64,000 bases of DNA from an uncultured Aquimarina sp. (GTDB lineage Bacteria; Bacteroidota; Bacteroidia; Flavobacteriales; Flavobacteriaceae). Position numbers and translations under genes: made by a program. The DNA lies in NCBI GenBank assembly GCA_947503135.1, contig CANNCQ010000008.1, forward strand, positions 1 through 64,000, read 5' to 3'. The notes beneath the pieces were generated by a model. That model worked only from the letters and a program-made list of their open reading frames with translations, was not told the origin of the DNA and did not search any database. Position 1 is the stretch's first letter. Every line of letters begins with the position of its first letter. Shown here piece after piece: positions 43,706-52,327 of this stretch.

Positions 43706-46700
43706 TGTTAGCTTTAAGGATATTTAAAATTTGGGCTGATTTATCTTCATCATTAATTAAAGTGTTTATAGCTATTTTTACTTTTTTCAACTTTAAAGTG
43801 TGATCTCTCCAACCATCCTGTGCTTGAGCTTTAACAACACTATCTAAAGCAATAGCTAAAACTTCATTTCCTTCAAGGTTATCAAATAAAGCTCTTTTAG
43901 CTTGGCTATCTATAGTGTCAGGATAATTAGAGGCTTGTGAGGGAGTTGTAATTTGTACTGCTAAATCTTTAATTTTAATGAGGTACTCTTGGTAACTTAT
44001 AGTTTCTTCTTTGCGTTGTTGTATTAACTCATCTAACAGGGCAGACATTTTTTCAAAGTACTTAGGGTTTGTTTGAGACTCTTCTACTATTACTTTTCTT
44101 ACATTATTATCAATAGTTTCTGCAACTGCTTCTTTAGATTTTACTTTGGCTATATCCTGTTCTGGTTTACTGATATTAACTATTAAATCAACTAGAGTTT
44201 GATTTTCAAAATCTGATATTTTCTTACTGCTTTTAGCATCTAGGTACATATCCATAAGTTGGCGCATACCTGCTTCATAAAGTTTGAAATTTATACTATC
44301 TCCACTAGCTTGTTTTATAGTATCTCTTACATCTGAATAAAAATCAACCTCAGCTTTTATTTTATTAGCCTCTAGTTGAGTATAACCCGCTTTAATCATT
44401 TCATTTGCTAGGTTAGAAAAAGATCTTATTAAGCCAGAAGTTGCTTTGTATAAAGTAACTCTTAACTCTTCTGTTCTTTGCAAGTCTGTTTTAATTTCTG
44501 TATTACCACAAAAATACTTGATATATCCAGGTTCATTTTTAGGGTGTACAGGCTCACAAATAGCCCTTATAGCTTCTAAAGATGTTTCTAGCCTATCTTT
44601 ACTTACTTCAAATCTGTCTTTTAACAACCCTGTAACATCATCTTTGTCATACTTGTCAAAAACAGTAGAAGTATAGTCTCCAATAGAATCTTCAATACTT
44701 TCAAATAAATCTTTATAGTCTATAATATAACCAAAATCTTTGTCTGCTGTGTGTACTCTGTTTACTCTACATAAGGCTTGAAATAAGCCATGGTCTTGCA
44801 TTTTTTTATCAATGTATAAGTATGTTGCGGAGGGAGCATCAAAACCTGTTAAAAGCTTATCTACAACTATAAGGAGCTTCATTCTACCAGGTTCATTAAT
44901 GAATAGAGACTTAGCTTCAGCTTCAAAAGTTTCTGCGTCTTTACCATTTAGCATTTTTTTATAAACCTCATATTTTAAGGCTTTTTCTGTTATTGTGCCA
45001 TCTCCAATAGATTCTCCTTTAACATCTGCTATGTGTGGTTGATAACTTGTAATTATAGCACATTCTTTAAATCCTGCATTTTGAAATAACTCGTAATATT
45101 TGCAGGCTTGGTACACACTGCCAGAAACTAACATGGCATTTCCTGTATTGTTAGCTAACCTTGGTTTTACTTTAAAGTCTTTAACTATATCAAATACAAT
45201 TTTTTCTAGTCTAGATTTAGAACCTAATACTTTTTGCATGGTTCCCCATCTTTTTTTAAGCTCTATTTTTGCTATATCTGTAAGTCCTCTTGTTTCTGCA
45301 TTAAACCATTCATCAATACTTTGTTGGTCTGTTATGAACTGTTCTACATCTCTGGCTTCATAAAGTAAATCTAAAACAACACCATCTGCTACAGCTTCAT
45401 CAAATTTGTAAGGTTGCCCAATATAGGGTCCAAATATTTCTATACTCTTTTGTTTGTCTTTTTTAAGTAAAGGAGTACCTGTAAATCCAATAAATAGAGC
45501 TTCAGGTAGTATAACCTTCATAGCATCATGTAATTTTCCAGATTGTGTCCTGTGACATTCATCTACAAAAACAAAAATATTTCCTTTGGCTTTAAAGTCA
45601 GTACCTAAGCTAGCTTTCAATTCTTCAATGTAACTATCAAAATCTCCCTCTTCATTTGTTCTACCAAATTTATGTACTAGGCTAGCTATTAAACTGTGCC
45701 TTTTACCATTTAGGGTAGTTATCAAGTCTTTACCACTTTTGGTTCTGTATATAGGTTCTTCAACCCCTTTAAACAACCCTTCAATTTGGGAATCTAATTC
45801 TTCTCTATCTGTAATTATTAAAACCCTGCTATCTTTTATGTTTTCTCTTACCCATTTGGTAAGCCACACCATGGTTAATGATTTTCCTGAGCCTTGGGTG
45901 TGCCATAAAATACCACCTTGCCTAGTGAGCACATTAGTTTGAGCTGCTTTTATGCCAAAAAACTGGTTGGGTCTGCATAGTTTTTTTACGCCTTTGTCAA
46001 AAATTACAAAGTCATATATAAGTTCTAAAATACGTTGTTTATTACATAATTGTAAGAGGTGTTTGTCTAGTACATAGTCATGTTCCTGTGAGCTTTCTTC
46101 CTTCCATTTTAGGTAATATTTTGCTCTAGTTTCTATGGTACCATAACGTATTCCTTGGGTGTCATTACCAGCCAATACTAATTGCATGGTGGTGAAAAAA
46201 TTAGGAATAAATTTATTAGACTGATTGTCTAAATTTTGCATTATTCCTTCTTCTATACCCGTTTTGCTTCTTTTTAATTCTAAAATACCTAGAGCTATAC
46301 CATTAATGTATATTACCACATCTGGTCTTTTAGTATTTTCTCTACCCTTAACTGTAACCTCTTCTGCAATAGCAAAATTATTGTTGTTGTAGTCTTTCCA
46401 ATTTATAAAGTGAATGGTTTCTTTAGGTTTGCCTAACTCTTCTGCAATGGCAACACCATAACGTAATAAACTATAGACTTCTTTATTTGCCTCATATAAA
46501 CCATTAGAAAGGTTTGTAGCTGCATTTACTAACTTTGTTATAGCTTTGTTGGCTACGCTTAAGGAATAGCCTTGCTTGCTAGTTAAAAAATCTAAAAGTA
46601 TGTTTTCTTCTACAGGAATTTTACGCTCTTCCTTTTCCCAGTTACCTAGATAGTTGTAGCCTATAGTATCTTGAAAAAATTGAATCACTCTATCTTGTGT

Positions 46701-46730
46701 AGCTCTTTCTGGTTTGCCTATATGATTCAT
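43695..46730 (-). CDS. hsdR: type I restriction endonuclease R subunit
   Basis: 1011 residues, full length. The N-terminal PD-(D/E)xK nuclease has Asp137 in RPDVVIYING and Glu151-x-Lys153 in GILELKRSK. The translocase motor has Walker A GSGKS at 280-284 (WHTQGSGKSLTMVWL), a DECH box at 390-393 and FIGFTGTPL (motif III). The C-terminal helical region binds HsdM/S. All key residues are intact, so it should be active. It overlaps the DUF262 gene by 4 bp and the DUF45 gene by 11 bp. Confidence 0.95.
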   Translation of the reverse strand: MNHIGKPERATQDRVIQFFQDTIGYNYLGNWEKEERKIPVEENILLDFLTSKQGYSLSVANKAITKLVNAATNLSNGLYEANKEVYSLLRYGVAIAEELGKPKETIHFINWKDYNNNNFAIAEEVTVKGRENTKRPDVVIYINGIALGILELKRSKTGIEEGIMQNLDNQSNKFIPNFFTTMQLVLAGNDTQGIRYGTIETRAKYYLKWKEESSQEHDYVLDKHLLQLCNKQRILELIYDFVIFDKGVKKLCRPNQFFGIKAAQTNVLTRQGGILWHTQGSGKSLTMVWLTKWVRENIKDSRVLIITDREELDSQIEGLFKGVEEPIYRTKSGKDLITTLNGKRHSLIASLVHKFGRTNEEGDFDSYIEELKASLGTDFKAKGNIFVFVDECHRTQSGKLHDAMKVILPEALFIGFTGTPLLKKDKQKSIEIFGPYIGQPYKFDEAVADGVVLDLLYEARDVEQFITDQQSIDEWFNAETRGLTDIAKIELKKRWGTMQKVLGSKSRLEKIVFDIVKDFKVKPRLANNTGNAMLVSGSVYQACKYYELFQNAGFKECAIITSYQPHIADVKGESIGDGTITEKALKYEVYKKMLNGKDAETFEAEAKSLFINEPGRMKLLIVVDKLLTGFDAPSATYLYIDKKMQDHGLFQALCRVNRVHTADKDFGYIIDYKDLFESIEDSIGDYTSTVFDKYDKDDVTGLLKDRFEVSKDRLETSLEAIRAICEPVHPKNEPGYIKYFCGNTEIKTDLQRTEELRVTLYKATSGLIRSFSNLANEMIKAGYTQLEANKIKAEVDFYSDVRDTIKQASGDSINFKLYEAGMRQLMDMYLDAKSSKKISDFENQTLVDLIVNISKPEQDIAKVKSKEAVAETIDNNVRKVIVEESQTNPKYFEKMSALLDELIQQRKEETISYQEYLIKIKDLAVQITTPSQASNYPDTIDSQAKRALFDNLEGNEVLAIALDSVVKAQAQDGWRDHTLKLKKVKIAINTLINDEDKSAQILNILKANNEY

Positions 46731-49336
46731 AAAACTGACTGTTTTTTTACCGTAATGAATATAGCCTCTAAATTGTTATGAAGCTCTGAGTACTTAATAT
46801 TTTTAACTGAAATCACATTTTCTTCTGGCAGAGAATTTTCAAACGTATTATCTCTAAATAATGCTCTTTGTAATTCTTCATCTATTTCTGCATTATTCCA
46901 AGCCCCAAGTTTAATTTCAAAATTATTTTTAGTGAAAATACAGACTATGTAATAGTTTACCTTTTTGTATTCCCAATTCTCAAAAATAATACAAGGATTA
47001 AAATTATTTCTTTCCCCTGTAAAGTATCTTAGGGTTTCAAAAGGAGCATAAAATTCTTTATCAAATTCAGGTTTAGATATTTTATTATAATAATGAAAAG
47101 ACCTTAACTCTCTTTGCTTTGAATACTTTTGTTCTTTTTCTAATAATTTAAAATCTAGGTAGCTATCTGAAATAGCAATATATGATTTCCCGCAATGCCT
47201 AAGTATTTGAGGTTTGTCAAGAATTAAATATTTCCAATTGTCTATGTTTAATTCTTGTTTTTTAGAATTAATAACTTCTAAAACAGACTCTTTTGAACAA
47301 CTATTACTATTCAAAAAATTCTTTAAAATAGCTTTTTTTTCAGGTCTTTCAAATACAATCCTCCAATTTTCATCCCTATCCCTTGCGTTAGAATATGAAG
47401 ATTTATAAAAGCTATATCTATTGACTGTTTTTTCATTTAACCAAATTTCTTTATCATCAAAAGCAAAGAATAAACACTGTAAAATGTAGTCTGGAGAATT
47501 TATATTTTGTTCACTAAATAAATTTTCAAGCCTGATTAGGTAAGTTTTAAATTTCTCTACATCGTATAAAGGAGCATTTTTATGTTCTTCATAATCTTTT
47601 ACTTCACCATTGTTTAAAATTACTTCAGTAATATCTTTAGCTGAAAAATGTAAAATGAACCCTATCTGACCATAAAAATAAAAATGATTTTCTGCTCTAG
47701 TTATTAACCCAGACCATTTGTCACCATTATCTTGTCTATGGATTAAATTGTTTTTCTTTATTTCTTCTTTTTGTTGGTCTAAAGTATAGAATCCAATCCA
47801 TCTTTTGGTTTCAGCAGTAATTTTTTCAGGGAGAGTTTCAGCAATATTTAAGATATAATTGGGTTCTAAATTTTCAATAGCAACTATAGCTGGCACATAT
47901 GCTGAAATATCATCTATTCTAGTATTATAAATCAAATTTCTACTAACCCTTATCCAGTTTTTAAAATTTCTTTTATCCTCTTCTGTATAGTTTTCTGTTT
48001 TGCTTTTCCCTAGTAGATGTAAGAATTTTAATATTGAAAAAAAGAATACTTTATGAAATAAGTTTAAATTATCAAATTCAGTTAAAAGTAGCTTGCTAAA
48101 CGACTTATTCTCTTTTATAGAAAATGTTGAAACCCAGATTTCCTTAACAGTTTTATCTATGAGTTTTAACTTATCATTAGCTAAGATGTCTAGTGTTTTA
48201 AATATAAAATTTAAAGATTCTGTATTAAATATACCATTCTCTTCATATTGAAGTGTGGTAGCAAATTTATTTGGGCTTAATAAGTTAGTAAGCTCTTTTT
48301 CTTTATCAAAATTTGAATCCTTTTTTTTGCTTTCAGAATTTGAAAGATGAAATAATAAAGCGGTATTTTTAAAAAAGGCTAAAAAATTAGTATCAATATT
48401 TTTTACAGTTGACTTTTTGTCTTTGCTCTTTAAGACTCCTCTTGTTTTCCAAAATAAATCAAGCCAGTCCTTATCTATTTTATAAATCCAATTATATTCA
48501 GGTAAAGTTGCTTTATGCTTTTTTTCCAGCCAAGCTCTGAAGTTTTCAAAATCTGTAAGACCTTTTCCTCTGGCATTCATTTTTACGTAGAGGTCTTCAT
48601 CAAATCCTTCTTCTTGAATATCAAAATAATCAAAATTAATAACGTTATTTTCTGTTATGTTTAACCACGCATTTTCAAAATCAACATCAATTTCTGTAGC
48701 TTGTTTATTTATTTCATCTAACACTACTAACATACCTGAAACAGTAGGGTCTTTTTTCCAAGATGTAAAAAACCAAGACTGGTCCATAATATACTCCGAT
48801 AACATCTTTTTTGTATCTGTATCTTCTTTAGCTAGTACACTATAATTATCTAATAGGCTTTTGAGAAACTCACTGGTACTTTCTCTTGTTTTATATAAGA
48901 AGTTATTTAAAATACCTATTTCTTTATTAGCATTAACACCAATGTAAAGATGTAATAGAAATAAAGTTGTAAGTCTCTGTTGTCCATCAAATGGAATAAG
49001 TTGTTTATTTTCACTTAGAGCTAAAGGCTTTTGAGAAATAGAACTGCTAAAAGCTACACCTGCTGTATCACTATATTTTTTTAATACCACAAGCATTTGC
49101 TCTAGGTTATGCCTGTTTTCATTAAAATTTGCTTGGTTTTTCTTATCAATAGATTTTCCAAAAATAAAATCTAAATTTAAATTTTGCCTTTCTGCTGTTG
49201 CATTAAGTAAACTTTTTACAAAACCTTTTCTTATAGAATTGACTCTATCATCAATTCTACCTTGTGCGTAATCCCTTTGTATTTCAGGGATTTCTATTTG
49301 GCTTTCTTTACATATTTCCCAAAATGTTTTAGACAT
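46727..49336 (-). CDS. DUF262 protein, large, without HNH (in type I RM operon)
   Basis: 869 residues. The N-terminal DUF262 (GmrS/DndB-like ParB-fold) domain carries IPEIQRDYAQGR (16-27) and the nucleotide-binding DGQQR motif at 117-121, with the later MNARGKGLTDFENF motif near residue 255. The C-terminal ~450 residues are unassigned, and I see no HNH/DUF1524 nuclease motif, unlike the partner gene. It overlaps hsdR by 4 bp and the second DUF262 gene by 8 bp. It is probably a nucleotide-dependent sensor or effector coupled to the restriction system. Confidence 0.85.
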   Translation of the reverse strand: MSKTFWEICKESQIEIPEIQRDYAQGRIDDRVNSIRKGFVKSLLNATAERQNLNLDFIFGKSIDKKNQANFNENRHNLEQMLVVLKKYSDTAGVAFSSSISQKPLALSENKQLIPFDGQQRLTTLFLLHLYIGVNANKEIGILNNFLYKTRESTSEFLKSLLDNYSVLAKEDTDTKKMLSEYIMDQSWFFTSWKKDPTVSGMLVVLDEINKQATEIDVDFENAWLNITENNVINFDYFDIQEEGFDEDLYVKMNARGKGLTDFENFRAWLEKKHKATLPEYNWIYKIDKDWLDLFWKTRGVLKSKDKKSTVKNIDTNFLAFFKNTALLFHLSNSESKKKDSNFDKEKELTNLLSPNKFATTLQYEENGIFNTESLNFIFKTLDILANDKLKLIDKTVKEIWVSTFSIKENKSFSKLLLTEFDNLNLFHKVFFFSILKFLHLLGKSKTENYTEEDKRNFKNWIRVSRNLIYNTRIDDISAYVPAIVAIENLEPNYILNIAETLPEKITAETKRWIGFYTLDQQKEEIKKNNLIHRQDNGDKWSGLITRAENHFYFYGQIGFILHFSAKDITEVILNNGEVKDYEEHKNAPLYDVEKFKTYLIRLENLFSEQNINSPDYILQCLFFAFDDKEIWLNEKTVNRYSFYKSSYSNARDRDENWRIVFERPEKKAILKNFLNSNSCSKESVLEVINSKKQELNIDNWKYLILDKPQILRHCGKSYIAISDSYLDFKLLEKEQKYSKQRELRSFHYYNKISKPEFDKEFYAPFETLRYFTGERNNFNPCIIFENWEYKKVNYYIVCIFTKNNFEIKLGAWNNAEIDEELQRALFRDNTFENSLPEENVISVKNIKYSELHNNLEAIFITVKKQSVL

Positions 49337-51176
49337 AGTAATCTTCTGTATTAAGTAAATATTCTTTTAAAAGTTGCTTGATATCATTGGTATAGTCTTC
49401 TGCATCTTTTGAAGACCAATAGTTCATCTGCATTTTTTCATCATTTTCTAGAAGGGTAGTTTTCTTCAAAAAATTATTGATAGTACCCAAGGGTATATAA
49501 CTGTCTTTTCTGTTTTCAGAATTTAGAATTACTCCTCTTTTTTCCAAGAAACTTTTATTTCCAATTTTACTATTTGTGTGTTTATCTAGTAAAGCCTGAT
49601 TACCCATTTTGTGTAATTCAAAAGAATCATTCATAAGGTCTGAAAACTCATTAATTTTAGCTGATAAATCTCTTGACAAAGAGTTTTTTTCTTTTAGAAG
49701 AGCTGTTTTCAACCCTTCTAACTTTTCCTTGTTTTCCTCTTTCTCTTCTATAATTCTAAACTCAAAATCTTTCAACCAAGCTTTAGCCTCTTCAATATTT
49801 TTAAGCTCTTTAGGGTTTTGTGGGTGAATATGTTCTATACTCCACTGGTTGTTGGGAGCTTGATATAAATCAAATGGAAAGCGCTGATTTGGAAAAGTGT
49901 TTTCTATAAGTTTTATATTATACAGTAATAAAACATTCTTGCATTCTGCATAAGACTCCACATAATCAAGTATTTTTAAATCATACACTAAGACTTTCTT
50001 TTTATCTTTTTGCCTCTCTGATTTAAAACGCTCTACAATAGTTTTTTTTAAAAAAGCTATAATTTCTGATTTCTTCTTTTTTTCTGTTTCGCTAATAATT
50101 TCAGCTAAAGACAGAAAATTAGTGTTAATTAAATAACCAATTAAATGGTAGGTTTCAACATCTTCATACCATTCTTTAAGGCGTTGAAAAATTTGCTTAA
50201 TATTTTGCCATTTTAATTTCTTTTTACTCTCAGGGTTTGAATACTGAAAGTAAGCATACATATCTTTGTCTTTGTCTTTATCTTTTCTATTACAATCAAT
50301 ATCAAATAGTTTTCCTATACGTGAAGGATAATTTTGCTTTTCATTATTATTCACAAAAAACCAAAAAGAGTTATTATGTAATTCATTTTCTATACCATCC
50401 CATTCATTAGCTAACTTTTTCTTTTCAAATTCCCTTATATCCCAAGGCTTGTCACTCTTATCAATTTCTAAAATAAATAATGCTTTTATAAGCTCTGCAC
50501 TGGTTAGCTTTATCTTTCCAGCGTTCATATTTATAAAGAAATCTTCTACTGTTTGTGAGCTATTTTGTGCAATTATTACAGGATGCCATATTACATAAGT
50601 TTGGTGTATTAGCTTTTTATAAAAATCATTTACAGACTCTTTTTTACTTAGCCAGCTATAAATAAGTATGTAGGCATTAAAAATATGGTAATTATCAATA
50701 TTGTCTTTTTGGGGATAGAGTGCTACTAAATCTTCCCAAGACTTAATTTTATCTAGTGTGTTTACAAAACTATCAACCTGATTTTTATTACTAATTTCTT
50801 CTAAAAAAAGCTTAGTTGCCTTTCTAGTATTATAGTCTAATTTGTAAAAACCATTAGGTGCTTTGGAGAAATGGTTCTTAAATACAGAAAGGATTATATA
50901 TATAGTGGTAGAGCGTTGTTGCCCATCTATAAGTTCCCATACTTTATCTTCTTTTTTAGTAACTGCTAATGGCTGAATACAGTACTTTTTGTTTTGAGTA
51001 ATCTCATCTATATCTGTGAGTAAACTCTCTACCTCATCTTTGCCCCACCTGTAACCTCTTTGATAGCTACTCACATAAAAAGTATCTAATTCAGGGTGTG
51101 TATTTAACTCATTAATGGTTAACAGACCTATTTCATTTAAAGGTTTATGTAGCGTTAGAGTAGTAGCTTTTTTCAT
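49329..51176 (-). CDS. DUF262-DUF1524 (GmrSD-like) protein with HNH motif
   Basis: 615 residues. DUF262 features are YQRGYRW (38-44), DGQQR (84-88) and FINMNAGKIKLTSAELIKA (215-232). The C-terminal DUF1524 part holds an HNH-like EHIHPQN at 448-454, so it is a probable nuclease related to GmrSD, which cleaves modified phage DNA using NTP. It lies 2 bp downstream of hsdS and overlaps the next DUF262 gene by 8 bp. The embedding suggests a second, modification-aware defence layer alongside the type I enzyme. Confidence 0.88.
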   Translation of the reverse strand: MKKATTLTLHKPLNEIGLLTINELNTHPELDTFYVSSYQRGYRWGKDEVESLLTDIDEITQNKKYCIQPLAVTKKEDKVWELIDGQQRSTTIYIILSVFKNHFSKAPNGFYKLDYNTRKATKLFLEEISNKNQVDSFVNTLDKIKSWEDLVALYPQKDNIDNYHIFNAYILIYSWLSKKESVNDFYKKLIHQTYVIWHPVIIAQNSSQTVEDFFINMNAGKIKLTSAELIKALFILEIDKSDKPWDIREFEKKKLANEWDGIENELHNNSFWFFVNNNEKQNYPSRIGKLFDIDCNRKDKDKDKDMYAYFQYSNPESKKKLKWQNIKQIFQRLKEWYEDVETYHLIGYLINTNFLSLAEIISETEKKKKSEIIAFLKKTIVERFKSERQKDKKKVLVYDLKILDYVESYAECKNVLLLYNIKLIENTFPNQRFPFDLYQAPNNQWSIEHIHPQNPKELKNIEEAKAWLKDFEFRIIEEKEENKEKLEGLKTALLKEKNSLSRDLSAKINEFSDLMNDSFELHKMGNQALLDKHTNSKIGNKSFLEKRGVILNSENRKDSYIPLGTINNFLKKTTLLENDEKMQMNYWSSKDAEDYTNDIKQLLKEYLLNTEDYYV

Positions 51177-51178
51177 AT

Positions 51179-52327
51179 TTACACCAACCTAGTTTTACCT
51201 GTTAATAGCTCTTGTGCTAAACCTTTTTTTACTTGTATATACTTTTCTTTTTTAACCTCTAAAGCTTCTATTTCTTTATCCATATCACTTAAAATAGTTG
51301 CTATGGCTTCTTGTTCTTCATACTTCTTTGGATGACATATTATATATTTAGATATTTGAGGAGCTGTAAGCTGGGGAACTCCTGTACTTTCATAAGCAAA
51401 CTCTATCTTACTATTTATATATTCAGAAAAATAAAACCCTTTTAATTTAAACTTTGGTTCTAAAACTATTAGCCTAACAATAGCATCAAATGGCTCATCT
51501 CTATATTCAGCCTTTCCTAAACTCCCTCTTGCTGTTACAGTTATAGATTTTGCTTTAAATTTTGCTATTCTAGTATAACCGTAATGACCTTTATTAATTA
51601 AAGAATTAGCATAAATGTTATAAATAAAATCATCCCGCTTTAACCTCGAAAAATTATCTCTATCTATATCTCCTCCTGCCATAATTGTGAATAAATCTCC
51701 TATCTCTGTTTTCTCCCACTCACCAGAAAAACCAGGTAATCTTTTACCTCCTTTATTTGGTGGAGTAAGTAACTGTTGCATAGCTCCTTTTTTAATAGCT
51801 TTCTTTTTAGCTATTAAATCTTCTATACCTTGTATTAAGTTATCTGTATCTGTAAGAACTTTTGCTATAGCTTCTTGTTCTTTTAGGGTTGGAGGTAGCG
51901 GGATTTTCATTTCTGAAATCATTTCCTTCCTCACTGAATCTACTGATGACTTGGCTGTCATAGACATAACCCTATCATAAAAATTAGTTGAAAACTGATA
52001 AAAAAAATATTTTCCATTTATGGTTTCATTAAAACCATAAATTTTATAAACCCTTTGATGATAATCAAATTTGCAATTCAGATAATGAAAAATCTTACCA
52101 ACTCCAACACCATCACCAGAAGTAAGAACAGCTTCTCCATCAAAAGAATAACTATTAATTCTTTCTACAGTGTTAGACCTAACATAAAATGGGTACTTTC
52201 CTTCCTTAACTTTATCTTGAGTATCCTTAGATCCTGTAGTTATTTTACAGATTAAACCTATTTCTCTATCATCCCAATCCTCAGGAATAACTCCAACCTC
52301 TGTTTGTTTATAACCTTTTGCTATCAT
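51179..52327 (-). CDS. hsdS: type I restriction specificity subunit
   Basis: 382 residues with two target-recognition domains (about 18-150 and 205-340). Each is followed by a conserved helical spacer: KEQEAIAKVLTDTDNLIQGI around residue 150 and EEQEAIATILSDMDKEIEAL around 340. These internal repeats align the two DNA half-sites. The start MIAKGYKQTEVGVIPEDW is typical. It overlaps hsdM by 4 bp. The target sequence cannot be predicted here. Confidence 0.94.
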   Translation of the reverse strand: MIAKGYKQTEVGVIPEDWDDREIGLICKITTGSKDTQDKVKEGKYPFYVRSNTVERINSYSFDGEAVLTSGDGVGVGKIFHYLNCKFDYHQRVYKIYGFNETINGKYFFYQFSTNFYDRVMSMTAKSSVDSVRKEMISEMKIPLPPTLKEQEAIAKVLTDTDNLIQGIEDLIAKKKAIKKGAMQQLLTPPNKGGKRLPGFSGEWEKTEIGDLFTIMAGGDIDRDNFSRLKRDDFIYNIYANSLINKGHYGYTRIAKFKAKSITVTARGSLGKAEYRDEPFDAIVRLIVLEPKFKLKGFYFSEYINSKIEFAYESTGVPQLTAPQISKYIICHPKKYEEQEAIATILSDMDKEIEALEVKKEKYIQVKKGLAQELLTGKTRLV